Source: Peribolospora baueri (lineage: Eukaryota > Basidiomycota > Peribolosporomycetes > Peribolosporales > Peribolosporaceae). From it: a stretch of 64,000 nt of DNA. Positions 47,261 to 60,971 of this stretch are shown here, in pieces. The DNA lies in contig JAMDHS010000028.1 in the NCBI GenBank assembly GCA_029717555.1, positions 172,079 to 236,078 of the forward strand. The letters are read 5' to 3'. Made by a program: the position numbers and the translations under genes. The notes below the pieces were generated by a model. It was given only the letters and a program-made list of their open reading frames with translations, had not been told where the DNA came from and did not search any database. Within the stretch, counting starts at the first letter, position 1. Every line of letters begins with the position of its first letter.

Positions 47261-48105
47261 ATGGCAGACGATGAAGGAAGTGACGGACGGCGGGGAGCAA
47301 GCTTTGAGCCGGCATGTGTCGCTTCCGCTATGAGGGGAAGGGTGGCATTCCATGCTACTAACACGATGGATGAAGCTGTGCTGGAGAGCATGCAACTGCT
47401 TTCCCAGGATGCTGTGCAGGAGGAGGAGGAGAGAAGAGAAGGAACAGTGCCAGAGGAAGCGGAGGAGGAAGAGGAGGCGGACAAACCAGTCATGGCCGAG
47501 GACATCCTCAAGAGAAGGATTGACATAATCGAAGACGAAATGGTGAGCATTTTTGTTCTCCCCTTCCTCGTCTGTTGCCCTGGGTAGAGTATAGGGCCTT
47601 GAACCGGTCCTGGATGGTCAAACGGCCAGTCGAAGGTGTAATCATGGGCACTCACTTTCGCATGCTCAAAGTAGCTAAGGCCTTTGAATGAGGCTGTCAC
47701 GAAGAATCAATCAAGCATGACTCATCTCCCCTCCTCTCCGTCCCCCTTTTGACCTTGGAAATGCCGCTCGTCCAGGACCATGTCAGAAGTATGGTGGTGG
47801 AGCGAGGCACTGGGGCAGCGCGCTTAACGGAGCTGCGTTATGTCTTAAATGAGCTGGATTACCTGGCAAAGGAGATGGGCGTAAGGGTGAGTTTCGGTCC
47901 GTCCCTCCCCGTCATCCAATCCTCGTCCTTTCGGGGAGGTGTACGAACCGTCGCCGAGGTGTTGGTCCTGCTTCACTTCGTATTGGTCACTGATTACATG
48001 CCCTCTGCTATCCACCTGTCCGTTGACAAAGGAGGGTTGAAAGTGAGAGGGTCGCCTGAGGAGGAAGACTGGTGCCAGTCAGCTGTAGCTGGCCAGGGCC
48101 CATGA
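47261..48105 (+). CDS. Hypothetical protein with acidic and coiled-coil segments
   Basis: I do not recognise this protein. Two exons fit well: 47261-47542 (94 codons, MADDEGSDGRRG …, a Glu-rich stretch near residues 55-75, and EDILKRRIDIIEDEM) and 47776-47886 (37 codons, DHVRSMVVERGTG, LTELRYVLNELDYLAKEMGV), joined in phase 0 across a 233-base intron. After 47886 the frame stays open to 48105 through a GTGAGT that could be a donor; both read-through and a short last exon are possible. The helical, charged second exon suggests a coiled coil. There is no signal peptide. Confidence 0.45.
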
Positions 48106-48735
48106 GTGTTTAATGCCACAGCGTAAGTTGGAGGGGTAGTAGCCAGTGCTTGTACGAAACATAGGCCGTCAAGAAAGTGAATGACGCGACTGACGCACTG
48201 AACGGGTGAAGTTGTCTACGCCCGCCGGGCATGGCCGCTGCCGCTCCGACCTTTCCAATGCGTCTCCGAAACAAGTGGACTTTTCTTGAGAACGAATCCA
48301 AGGATGCTTTATCTTGCTTCATCTTCGACATACAGGAACAAAGAAGGAGGGAAAGAAGAAGAAGAAACACGATGCACATCCCAAGTGCTCCGTCCGATCA
48401 CAAGCGCCACGCGCCACGCGCAATACGCATCACGACGAACGTACGTGCCTGCTCGAGAAGACCCCATCTTAGCCACCGAGAACTTCGTCTACCAAGTAGG
48501 TAAAATACGTCGGTCGACGAATCGATCGATCGGTCCATCGCCGGTCGTCGCGTCTTTGCACGAGCAGGACCGAGAGGAAGAAGAGTGTGCTTGATTTCTT
48601 GAGTCCGTAGTTCCTCGTGGCAGTCTTTTGAGTCGTGAGGGGCGAGGCGGCGGCACATGAGGGGGAAGAGGATGAAGATGCTCGATGAAGGAGAAGGTGG
48701 GGGTGGAGGGAGAAAAAGGAAAGCATCTAAAAGTC
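48106..48735. other. Intergenic region after the hypothetical gene
   Basis: About 630 bases with no gene recognised. The right end should hold the PP2A 3' UTR. Short A/G-rich tracts occur near 48340-48370 and 48690-48720. Confidence 0.35.
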
Positions 48736-50414
<1,679 letters not shown>

Positions 50415-51236
50415 GGCGAATCCGTTCGTTGTAGGAGACGAGTAGATGCGGGGATGGGAAAGAAATGAACCGGGGACGAGACCGGAAGGAGATGAAGCGG
50501 TGGAAGCGGCGTCCACCCGATACGCTGCGAAGGGGCGTGCCGGCCGAGTTGGAAAAGACGGAAAACGAAGTGGACAACCGGGGCGGGTAGAGGAAACGAG
50601 GGAAAGATGCGTGCTTTGCGTGGAGCGAGTGCGAGACAGTCAGGTATCAGGCGGTCTTCCAGTCGAGATCGGCGGCGGACGGGCGTCCGAGTCGAGGGCG
50701 ACGGAAAGAAAAACGAGCTTCTTCTTGGGGACGTGATGGAGGACGATAAACAAGCAAAGAGCGGGAGGGCGCGGCTTAGGCTTCGGTTGAAAGGGAAGAT
50801 AATGTAGGCAGCGAGACAAAGAACGTTGCTTGCGATGCGTTTGGAGAGGAGATGAGATATGGAAGGAGAGGGAAGGACGACGATGGGAACAGAGAGAGGT
50901 GCAGGCGAGATCGACATGGGAGGAGGGCCAAGTTAGGGTTAAGCCCTAGAAGGAGATCCACAAAGGGCGCCGGTGCGTCTCGGGACTGCTTGCCATCTCG
51001 AGAACACCGGTAGGCGTGCAATTCTCATCAACGGTCCACAATTACATCCCCATCATACACCTCCGAGCCTCTTTTTGTACCGCACGCCGAGCAACGCGCA
51101 AAGTCGTCGTGGGAGACCATCGTGCAAACTGCGCAGGACCTATACGAAGGCGATGCAAAAAAGATGCCGGCGGATGAGCGACGGCAGAGCCAGCAGGGGC
51201 GGGATAGGGCAAAAGCACTAACATCAGAGCCCACAC
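50415..51236. promoter_or_regulatory. PP2A upstream region
   Basis: About 820 bases between the PP2A start and the stop of WSS1, both on the minus strand. It presumably includes the PP2A promoter and WSS1 3' UTR. Open frames are not protein-like. Confidence 0.4.
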
Positions 51237-53447
51237 TCACCATTCGTTCGACTGGATTTGCAGTCCTGGCTCCATCACTGACGGCGGGACCAGGCGCTCC
51301 CCGCAACTTCTTCGCCTCTTCGCCTCTGACTTGCGCACAGCCGCCTGCTCCTCCTCTTCGTCCGTCTCGCTGTCGTCTCCTACCTCCCCTCCTGGCGTGC
51401 CCTGCCCGGCACCGCCTCCCCCGATCAATTCGGATGGCCGATTGGAGGTAGAGGAAGATGAATCGAGAGCTAGCCAATCTGCCCATGCCCGACCTAAATC
51501 CGTCCTTTCCTCGCGCTTCATGCCCTTCTCAAGCCTCGCTTGACGCTGCGCCGACGTCTCTCCGCTGGCTTTCGTGCTCAGGTCCTCTTCGCGCTCGTTG
51601 CCGTTTGACGGCCGGTGAGTGGAAGAGGAAGGTATATCTGAGGACTGCCCATGACCGCGAACGTCCGGCGGGATGGGCTGAAAGTCGTCTATGAGGAAGC
51701 CGCCGTCGTCGTCGTCGTCATCGTCGTCAGTGTTGCTCCCGCCATCGGATCCCTCTGCGCTCAGCGATCCGGCGTGCGCTTCCCCGAACAGGCCGGCTTT
51801 CGAATCTACGTCCCAGTCCCACGCCTTTTTACCTTTCCCCTTCGGCTCCTCTTGGTGAGCTGAGTGGAAGAGATCGCCTGGCTTCTTTTCGTCATTCCTC
51901 TCCCGCTGAATTGCAGCCGCCATGCGTGCGAGGGCTGCGTTGGCTCTAAGCTCTCGTGCCGTCGCGCTCTTGGCGCTCTTACGGAAGGTCGAATCGGGAT
52001 CCTTGTTCATGACCGCCGCATTCTCCTTCGTCCTAATAGCCTTCCCATCGAGGCGGACGCCGCCTTCACCAAAGTCCTTCTTCACCCGTCTCCCCGGCTT
52101 GCGCGTCGAGACTTGGGCACCAGTGTGGAGCGACGGGCCTTGCGACACGCGGCGCTTCCGTTTCGAGCCTGCGTAGGGCGCACGGCGCCACCCTCCTCGG
52201 CGGTACGACTTGGGCCGGCGGAAGGCGCCTCCGCAGACGTAGCGAGGGAAGTCGCCCGTCCCACCAAGGCCCTCGCCGGCCACAGTGGCAGTGCCATCCA
52301 CAGTCCGGCCAGCCGACCAAAAGCCTGTGTCGATGCCGTCGTCGAGGGGAATCCCAGTCAATATCGACTTTCAGGGGAAAAGCCATGTTCGGCTTGGCTC
52401 TGAAGACAACTCACCGTCGCCGAAATAGCCCTTTCTCTGCAGCGCTTTCACCTCTTCTCGGAGCTGGTCGTTGAAGCGATGAAACATCAGCGAATGGTTC
52501 ATGTGGCGAATATGAGCCTGGAGATATCGCGGATGTTGGAGAACGATCAGAAAGCCAAAGCCAGGGCCAGACATCCTCATACGAGATTATTGTTAGGCAA
52601 CAGAGAAAAGTCTCACCAACTCATGTATCAGCACCATAAGAAGCATGTTAGTCGGCAAGAAGGCCCCGTCGGCACGACGAAGAACAAGTTCTGTGTCGTG
52701 AGCAAGGCGCGACAAAAGCGACTCCACCGTCAGCAAAAAGAACCGGATAATGGACACCGGCGAATGCATGCGCCTGAAGAAGCGGGGGGACCTCACCGAT
52801 GGTTTCACCCGCTTCCCAGTTCCTCCCAGCGAACTCGGGATTGACTTCGTACTTTAAAGAGCAGACGAATGCGTGTCAACACGGAATGTACGTTCATGTG
52901 CAAGTATTACGGGTTTTATGAATGGCCCAACTCGCACCTCTTCAAAACTAGAGATATGGGAGCGCCGTACCAAGACAACAAGCGCCGGTCAGCAGCGAGA
53001 GCGCACGTAGAAAAAGGCGGAAACATGTCTGCGCAGCGTCGTCGGCCGGCGCACCTATTTATCTCAAACGCGTGCTGCTTCATTATTGGCTTCACCTGTG
53101 CTGCCAGCATGGCCAGCAGCCTTCGAGCCTTGTTGGCATCGTCGCTGAACAAAGAAGAGGATAGCGGTTAGACGGAGAGGATACACACGTGCTCCAGACC
53201 ACTTTTACGGAGAAACCAGCTCACAAATGGGGCAGAGGGGTGATAAAGTTGATGAAAGGATTACGGCTCGTATCCGGATCGTTCAAGCGGAGGTGCTTCG
53301 AGTTGCGAGAGGGGCGACGAGACGAGGGACCGGATGAGCTCAAACAAGGCCCCAGGCTCAATGATCGAGAGATCGATCAAACGTGCAGTGTGTTTTGGGG
53401 CGTTCTCCAAGAGCTGAAACGGTCATGCGACGGGTGCTCACCACCAT
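51237..53447 (-). CDS. WSS1: DNA-dependent metalloprotease of the WLM family (Wss1/SPRTN-like)
   Basis: Wss1 digests proteins crosslinked to DNA. Eight exons (53442-53447, 53225-53295, 53055-53144, 52938-52947, 52797-52851, 52617-52690, 52415-52517, 51237-52324) give 498 residues. The first coding exon is just ATGGTG, and exon 4 has 10 bases. The WLM domain reads HLRLNDPDTSRNPFINFITP, MLAAQVKPIMKQHAFEINSF, EVNPEFAGRNWEAGETIELV, and the active site HELAHIRHMNHSLMFHRF, with zinc ligands in HExxH and the later His; the exon junction falls between HEL and AH. GDGFWSAGR ends the domain. The C-terminal half is disordered with an Asp run (about 51703-51730) and ends with a short motif rich in Glu, as expected for SUMO or Cdc48 contacts, though I cannot name a precise site. 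Confidence 0.92.
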
Positions 53448-54051
53448 GGATCTTTGTAACCGTTTTGGCAGCGAGTCGACGTCGAGGAGCGTCGCCGGCT
53501 TAGACGGCGCGTTTCGAGGAGGCTTCCAAGGCCAGTTTCGATCGGAGCACGGACTCATCATCAGCTTGCGCACGTGGTTACGCTCCAGCTGCGATCGGGC
53601 ATCCGCAGCACTTGTGTGCAAGTGCACGCCACGATCAAGTAAGTGCGCGGCTAATGGCTCTCCCGCGCCGTCTGCGTCGTCAGGCATCGAAAGCGAGACG
53701 ACGGGGAGGTACGCAAGTGTCTCTCCGGGTCTGTCTGTGCTTTGGAAAGCGACCGAGGGATGGCGTCGGCGGACAAGGGCCGCGGGCGATGCGAATGTTT
53801 TTTCCCCGGCCTGCTCTGTCCGGGACGAATTAGAGACCGCGGGAGGAAAGCTTTGCTGCCGTGCCTGGCTGCGTCGAGCGGGAAAAGATCAAAGATCAAG
53901 GACGATTTTGTGCCTTAACGCGGCGCGAGCGCTCGCAAGCGACGCATAGAAGCCTGTCGTCGCTTCTTCCTTCCCCCTTCCTTTTTCCTCCCTCGCCACC
54001 CACACTCGCCTCCTCCTCTTCTCCTTCCCATCACCTCGCGCCCATACCAAC
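53448..54051. promoter_or_regulatory. Divergent promoter region of WSS1 and the SLC35F gene
   Basis: About 600 bases between two divergent start codons. The last 100 bases are C/T-rich (leader of the transporter gene). No gene seen. Confidence 0.45.
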
Positions 54052-56351
54052 ATGGCGACTAATAGCCCCCCCGAGCCCGCGCGCGACGCTCCTGTCCTGC
54101 CCGTCTCCCCTTTCTCCTCCCACCCAGTGTCTGGCGCAGCGGTGAGCGCCAGTCAGCACGCCGCCGCCGACGAGCACCGCGCCAGCGCCGGCGTCCTGCC
54201 CAACTTTGCCCCACCGCCTGTCAAGAAGCCCCCGCCGCCTCCAATTGTATGGAACCAGGGCATCCATGCGTGGGCGAGAAGCGTCAGGAGCAGGGCCGGC
54301 GCCGTTATGACCACCAGGTTCTTCCTCGCTCTGGTGGTAAGCTCTTTCTGCGTGACCGCTCTTCCATGGGGGCCGAGCGTAACTCGGAGGCCCGTCTTCG
54401 CTCTCGTCTTTCCGTCGGCAGGCTGGTCAGTTCCTTTCGGTTTGCATCACTGGCACCAACGTCTCCACGACCGAGCTCGGCCTCCGAGGCTTCGCCTTGC
54501 CCACCACCCAAACGTTCTTTCTAGTGAGTATGGATTGCTATGTGCACTCCCGCGTAGCTCGGATCCCTCGAGGACGCTACGAAACGCCACAATCGTGTGT
54601 CTTTTGCAGTACTTTACCCTCTTAGTGATCTACGTCCCCATCACCATCTACAAGTATGGCTTCCGCGCGTGGGGCAAGATGCTGCTCAAGGACGGATGGA
54701 AGTGTGCGTGTTTCCCGCCTTTGCCGTTTGCCTTTCTAGCCGCAGCCCTCTTCCTCACCATATTGTCCTCCCGTTTCCCCCTGTCCGCTTTCAGACTTCA
54801 TCTTGTCTTGCTTTGACGTCGAAGGAAATTACACGGTTGTGCTTGCGTATCAGTATACAGACATCCTCAGCTGCATGCTTCTCGACGCGTGGGCCATTCC
54901 GGTCTGCATGGCGATCAGGTAAACCTTCACACGCCATTCTGGTTGCCGTCACCTCTCCATTCGCTCAAGGCTCAAGGTGACGAGGTTTCTTTCCTCCACA
55001 GCTTCGTGCTCCTCCGAGCCCGATACCACTGGACGCAGATCCTCGGCGTGCTCATTTGCGTAGCAGGATTGGGCATGTTGGTAGGCAGCGACCAGATTAT
55101 CGGAAACAAGGATGCTCGTAAGTACCGGTGGGAGACTCGCAAGGGTCTCTCCTTGTACCGCCCGTCCGCGCTGCGGGGTGGGGTGGCACATGAGCCGCAC
55201 GCGTCGCAGAGAGTTTGTTCACTTTTCATGCTCGTCATTTTAGCCGTTGACCGCTTGAAGGGCGACCTCCTCATGCTCCTCGGTGCTACGCTGTACGGGT
55301 GCTCTAACGTGAGCTCACACTCTCCAGTGCGCCTTGACGTCGCTAACTTTTCCCGTCCCCCCACTGTCGTGTGCAGGCTCTCGAAGAGTACCTTGTTCGC
55401 TCGCGGCCTCTTTACGAAGTTGTGGGTTGCATGGGCCTCTTCGGCACGCTCATCAATGGCATTCAGATGGCTGGTCTGGAGCACAACGGGATCAGGAACA
55501 CGCAATGGAACGGCCCCGTCATCGGCATCTTGATGGGATACACCTTTGCTATGTTCTGTGAGTGAAATCTGCATATGTCCTGCTGCCGGGCTCTGATGGA
55601 CGAGTGGTCCAACAGGCGCAACAGGCGCAGACTGGACTCGACGCTCACATGCTCTGCTTATGCGCGCGTCGTCGAACAGGCCTATACACCATAGCCCCCG
55701 TCACGTACCGACTCGCATCGGCAGCGTTTTACAATCTGTCCCTCCTTACGTCGGACTTTGTGAGTCGAGAGAATGTCCTTCTTGGGATAGCTTGGTGACG
55801 TGCGACTACTCATGACCGTTCTTTGGACTTGCACAGTGGGGCCTCATCTTCGGCATCGGACTGTACCACCAGCCGGTCTACTGGCTGTACTTCGTCGTGA
55901 GTTCGAAATGCAACCTCGCCTTCATCCTTCGGTCTTCACCGACCCGACTGACGCGCACTTTATTGTTTCCCGCTCGCTATCAGGCATTCGCCTGCGTGCT
56001 CGTCGGACTCGTGATCTACTTTTCGTACGCCCGACCGGAGGAGCAAGGCTTCCTTGAAGTCGTCCCTCGTGGCAAAGCTCTGGAGAAGCAAGAGGCAAAG
56101 GTGAGGCTCCGTATTTCTTTCAAGTCTTCTTTTTTTTGTGCCCCTCTTCGTACGGGCCACAACTGCTCAACCCTCCACGCCGACCTTCTTCGCTATTTCC
56201 TGCCTTTGACGATCTGTAGAAACGAGCGGACGTGGAAGCCGTCGGGGTCGCCGTGGCGGAGGTATTTCCCGCCTTTCCTGACGCCCACTCACCGACGAAC
56301 GATGACGACAAGGATTACAAATCCCGAGGCGAGGAGGACGAGGCCAAGTAG
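54052..56351 (+). CDS. SLC35F1/F2/F6-like solute transporter
   Basis: Eleven exons (54052-54336, 54422-54523, 54610-54703, 54795-54918, 55002-55117, 55244-55308, 55377-55557, 55680-55759, 55837-55896, 55984-56100, 56220-56351) give 451 residues. After a Pro-rich cytosolic N-terminus of about 80 residues come about ten hydrophobic helices, beginning FFLALVAGQFLSVCITGTN. Family features include YFTLLVIYVPITIYKYGFRA, DVEGNYTVVLAYQYTDILSC and LLGATLYGCSNALEEYLV. These match the drug/metabolite-transporter branch SLC35F. The substrate is unknown for most members. The C-terminal tail is charged (DDDKDYKSRGEEDEAK). A Golgi, vacuolar or plasma-membrane location cannot be decided from sequence. Confidence 0.9.
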
Positions 56352-57870
56352 ACGTCAAACTCGGATTTTTCACTGACGTGTCCAGACAGTCGTCGTCATA
56401 GCTCCTTCGCGCGTCCCTCTCATCGACTTACGACTACGATGGGGCTCCCTGCGCATCCTCTGTTTTCTTTTTTCGACTATGTTCTTCTGGCTGTTGTTCA
56501 TGCTCCTTGCCGTTTTGGGTTGACCGTGGGTTCCTGATACCCTCGTGCCTTTCAGCGCACTCTTGTAACCGTCTCCTTCTGGGCATGTCCTTGTCGTCGC
56601 GTGGCGACCCGCAGAGGGCCCTTTACCAAAGCTACGTTTATGCGTCCAAGTCGACCGTGCGGCCGTCGCGGAAAGAGGAAACGTCTGGGCGTGCCGCGCG
56701 AGTCTTCATCGCCCTCGAATAGCCCCCATCCGTCGTCCTCTCTTGCGCGCCTCGGTCTGACGCCTACGGAACCACCCGGCCGCTGCACGTGCGTCGGCGA
56801 CGGGAGCAAATTCTTACCTACCGCAGCTTTCTTCCTCCTTCTCTCACATAAAAGCCGGCCCTCCCCATCCCTTCTCTCCTTCTCTCCAACCAAACGCATA
56901 ACAAACACGACCCTACAAAAAGCACCTGGCAAAACGACGATGGACGAGGTTTCTCGGGAGGATTTTTCCTCTTCGTGAACGCCGCCGTCTATCGAGGACT
57001 GCTCAGGCCGTCAACGGGGTCGGAGAAGCGAATACCTCCCCTTCCTTCCTCTTGCTTTCCTCCTTTTATTCCCTTTCGCCCCCTCTCTTCCCCCTTTCTC
57101 GCCTCTTTTGGGGGTTTGACGGAGGGGGTCGAGGAGAGGAGTGGATGGGACGGGGGACGGGCGGAGGAAGGGGGAGAGGCGATGGGGCTGGGTGCGGCGC
57201 GGGGTGCATAGTCGCTCCTCGCAGGAGCCGGTAGGGCACCCGTTGTGGCTCCCGTAGGATCCGCGTCGCAAGGTCTCGTTGCACATTTCCTTTTTCTCCC
57301 ATTCGCCTTCCTTCTCCACATCCATCCATCCCCCTTCGGGGGCTTGTACCGCTACTTTTAGTCGACGCGATACCGTTTTTATTGTATTCGCTCGCAGCTG
57401 ACGGGCGATAGCGCTGCGCAAAATCAAAAGGTTTCTTTTGCCATTCGGAGAACGCTTCGAGACACGAGATGATACAGGATATTCGAGACGACAGTGCCAT
57501 ATTGTGCCCGCAACTTCTTCCCATACATGCCGCCCGACGGACGTCATTACCCGCGACGCCGTTAACCGCGAGCTCTTCCACCCTAGTTCACCTGAGAAGG
57601 GGAGAGGGGACGTGGGACAGGTGATAAGGATAGCGGGCGCTTCCTTCCAAGACCCCGTTTGAGCACCCAATGAACGACGAGGGGAAAGGGCAGAGTGGCT
57701 AACGAGGACAGGGAGACGAGCGGGGTCGAAGCGAGGTAGTTCAGAGTGTTGAGCCGGAGTCGAGTACAGAAACAAAGGCGACCAGCCTGAAAAAGGGGGG
57801 AAGGGGGAGGGAGGGGGGAACAGATTCGAAACAAGGAAGGAGAAGGCGAGAAAACTGAGAAGGCCAGCCG
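56352..57870. other. Convergent intergenic region with a promoter-like stretch
   Basis: About 1.5 kb between two convergent gene ends. Around 56845-56940 there is a CATAAAAG, then a C/T-rich leader and an A-rich stretch directly before an ATG at 56940, which looks like a fungal promoter; yet only a 12-codon frame follows. The 308-codon minus frame (57011-57937) is low-complexity and overlaps the KH gene's last exon, so I do not accept it. Confidence 0.35.
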
Positions 57871-59483
57871 TCATGGGCCGCCGCCGGCACCCAAGCGCAT
57901 CTTCTCCTGCTCGAGGCGTTGGTACTGTCCCACCCACGTTCAGAACAGAGCCTAGGTCAGCAGGGCCGCGCTGTCGGAGCTAAGCCGGTTCATCTGCCAC
58001 GACTCACCAACAGGCCGACAGCCATTTGGATGTTAGCAGGCTGACCTGTGATCGTCACCAGTCGCTCTCCACCCGCGGCGCCAGCGGCAGCGCTGCCAGG
58101 GGTACCCGGCTCCATAATCTTGATCTGACTCTGGCTCATCTGGCGGATCTCGTTGATCTTGCTGCCACCCTTGCCAATGATGCATCCCACCAAGTCGTTA
58201 GGAATGAAGATCTGCTGCGTCTGCGTGCCAGGCATCGCGTTCGGAGGAGGAATCGCGGCTCCCATGGGGGGCGAGGCGTAGTACGGGTCACCTCCGACCG
58301 GGCCTGGACCGGGGGCCGGTGCCATCTCGCCGTACGCACCGACGTAACCCGGCCTGGAAGAACGGGTGGACGCCGTGGGACGGTAGGTCTGCGTGCCAGC
58401 ATTTCGCTCTTGGTGCTCTTGCAGGATGTTACCGACGTAGTATACCGCGATGTGAATCGCGTCGGCCACGCCAGAAACAGAGAGAACGCGCTATATATGA
58501 TCGCACGAGACGAGGGACATGAACATGCATGTGAGTATATGCACGTGAAACGACAGGTGCGCAACGAAAGTGATGAGAACGCACCTCGGTGCTTCCGGGC
58601 AGCATCGTCTCAGACGCGTTCACTCTTGCCCCGCTGGCCTCTTGGATCTCCTTGATCTTCTGACCACCCTTGCCAATGACCGAGCCCATGCGGCTGTTCG
58701 GGATGATGAATCGGATGGTGACGGCGCGAGAACCGGGCAGGGATGGCTGATCGAAGGGCTCATCGTTTATACGTCGAACGATCAATCCGAATGCCTGGGA
58801 GCAGAAGGAACGACATGAGTCCATGTGGCCGCATGAAATGGGAGTCAAGAAAGGAGAACGTAGGTACTACTGACCTTGCTCACGGCGTCCAATGGTCCGG
58901 CGACGGTCATGATCCTCTCTGGGTTGCCCGGGATACTCTCGCTAATTGTGATCCGGGCGCCGCTCTTGTCCCTGATCTCGTTGACGTGCTTCCCGGCCTT
59001 TCCGATGATGATACTCGCATCCTGGGTGACGATCAACGCACGCATCTGGATCGTCGGCGTGGGACCTGGCGTCCCGCTGCCGGTGCCCTCTGTGCCAGCG
59101 GCGGCTTCAGCAGCCTCGGTGGGCCTGGGAGGAACGGAAGAGCCCTCCGCGGGAGCCTTGCTGCCGCTCTCCTGCTGAGCCGCCTCATCGCCACTCATCA
59201 CAACGTCGATATCTGTGGCGGCAAGAGCAGTGGAAACGGACTCCTCCGCTGGGCTCATTGTCGTCGTCGTCGTCGTCGTCGTCGTCTTGTCTTTGCTTTC
59301 TCCCTTCGCGCCGTCAGCGGCGGATGCGTTCTCCTTCACGTCCCCGGCGCCGGGCGACCCGGCGATATTGGGGCGTTTGTTCGCAGAAGCTTCGAGCGAA
59401 GGGTCTTCGTCGGGACCTGCGGGCGACCGAGACCGCTTGTTATTGCCGCTGGTGGCGGACACGGGCGCGTCCGAGTCTGCCAT
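57871..59483 (-). CDS. Triple KH-domain RNA-binding protein (PCBP/Hek2/Rnc1 type)
   Basis: Four exons (58875-59483, 58585-58794, 58008-58490, 57871-57924) give 451 residues. After a disordered N-terminus with a Thr run (residues about 67-75) there are three KH domains, each with the GxxG loop: SIIIGKAGKHVNEIRDKSG, SVIGKGGQKIKEIQEASG and GCIIGKGGSKINEIRQMSQ. Between KH2 and KH3 lies a Pro/Gly/Tyr-rich linker. Such proteins bind C- or U-rich single-stranded RNA and control mRNA stability or translation. The exon borders fall between or inside KH domains at phase 0 throughout. The C-terminal tail is short (YQRLEQEKMRLGAGGGP). Confidence 0.93.
59260..59286. repeat. (GTC)n trinucleotide repeat coding for a Thr run
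   Basis: Nine tandem triplets inside the KH-protein gene; on the coding strand they are ACG/ACA-type codons giving poly-threonine. Confidence 0.85.
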
Positions 59484-60229
59484 GATGGCGGGAAGAGAAA
59501 TGCGTGGAAAGAAGAGGGCGCAACGAGGGATGCGCAACAAGGTCGAAGAAACGGGGCAGACGAGGGCAAGAGTCGATTAGTTTGGGGTCCGGTCGCTCCG
59601 ACCGATTGCTCCAACGCTCGCTCGCTCGGGTCAAGTCAGTCAGAAGCCGAGAAGGGGGGAGAATCGAGCGGGGAGGGCTGGTGCAGAAGAGAATGGGGGA
59701 GGAAGGGAAAGGGGAAGGGGTTCAGAGGGCGGGTGGAGGAGGATAGGAAGATGGGGCGGGCGGGCGCGCCGAGAGAGACGGAGAGCGCTCGGCGAGGACG
59801 ATAGCGAAGACGAGGGTCGTCCGTCTGTCTGTCTGCCTCTCTCTCGCCTCGTTCGCCGCTTGACCTAGACCGCGGGCCTCCTCCCGGCGTCTAGTAGGAG
59901 ACGTGGGAGAGGCACTCACCTGGACGTGCGCGTGGTTATGAGGAAGCTCGATGTGGGATGCAGAACGGAAGGAGGGGGGATGGTGGTGGATGGCGTCGTC
60001 TTCGACCGGCTCGCCGTCCGTCGTTCGTTGTCGTCAACGGCCCGTCCGTCGAGCGCGAAGGGCACTGAAAACGCCCGAAGTTAGGGTTACTGATCGCTCT
60101 ATGTATGTTACACCCGCCACCCTTCATTCCGGACGGCCGCCGGACATGCACCCGCGAACGGCCACCGTCTCGTTGCCAGAGCAGGGTGAGTAACGTGCGC
60201 TGTCTGCTTGGCCGCCATCTTGCGCTCTG
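59484..60229. promoter_or_regulatory. Upstream region of the KH-protein gene
   Basis: G/A-rich on the + strand (C/T-rich for the KH gene), consistent with a promoter and leader. No gene recognised. Confidence 0.4.
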
Positions 60230-60650
60230 GCTCGACTCACATGCTTCCCTCTCGGCCTGCTTGCGCTTCTCCTCCTCCGTCCACCACCGCAAGACGGCCA
60301 GCCCATAGCCACGACTGCGGCAGCTCCAACGCTCGATTGGACCCGATCCGGGCCAGCCAAGGCTCGGCGGTCTCTTGCAAGACAGATCGAGTGACATGGC
60401 CCCCACAGTATACGAGGGCAGCCAGCCAGTCTACCTCCGTTCTCACTTGACCTGCGCCACGGACGCGAGGTTCGAAGCACAGGCCGAAGCGCTTCTGAGC
60501 AAACGAGACGGCGCACTGACGTAGGTGATCGAAGCTACGGAGCCGCCCGAACCAGCGAGTCCATCCGGCGTCGATGACTCTCAGAACGCCACTGGCGCTC
60601 ACCATGTCGCCAAAGACGCTCTCCTGCTTGCTCTGCCAGGGTACGGCATT
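60230..60650 (-). CDS. Possible unidentified gene, exon fragments
   Basis: On the minus strand a piece starting MNAVPWQSKQESVFGDM (about 60601-60653) ends at a GTGAGC donor. A later piece reads CAVSFAQKRFGLCFEPRVRG, and near 60240-60385 another reads GYGLAVLRWWTEE then KRKQAEREA before a GTGAGT donor. These look protein-like and are flanked by reasonable splice sites, but I could not fix one frame through all of them, and I do not recognise the protein. Confidence 0.25.
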
Positions 60651-60837
60651 CATAGGGCACACACCCACGACCGAACTGAAAGCGAGACTTCGACAGTGAC
60701 GCTGAATCAACTAAACCGACGGTCGAAAGGCCGTCTGTAGACATGCCACTGGCATGGTTAGGGTCTAGGAAGCGCTAGACGCTCTCCATCTTGAAGGGCT
60801 GGGGCAGTGAGCATCCTCCTGCTGCAAGGCCAAGGCG

Positions 60838-60971
60838 CGAAAGCCGAGGAGAGGCTTGTCTAAGCTGGCGAAAGAACGCGGGTGCAGCGTTCAGGTGGTG
60901 TATGATGCCCGCCTTAGTGGACCATCTACTGCGGCAGACGAGGACCAAATGGAAGCGGAGGAAGACTTTGT
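60838..60971 (+). other. Isolated exon-like open segment
   Basis: The + strand reads KLAKERGCSVQVVYDARLSG and DEDQMEAEEDF, followed by a GTGAGC donor at 60972. No start or partner exon was identified. It may be a remnant or an exon of an unrecognised gene. Confidence 0.2.

Noticed and set aside
57011-57937. 308-codon minus-strand frame
   Set aside because: Low-complexity, Pro/Ser/Arg-rich, and it overlaps the end of the KH-protein gene in another frame.
60085-60100. Telomere-like TAACCCTAAC
   Set aside because: A single copy inside ordinary sequence, not a repeat array.
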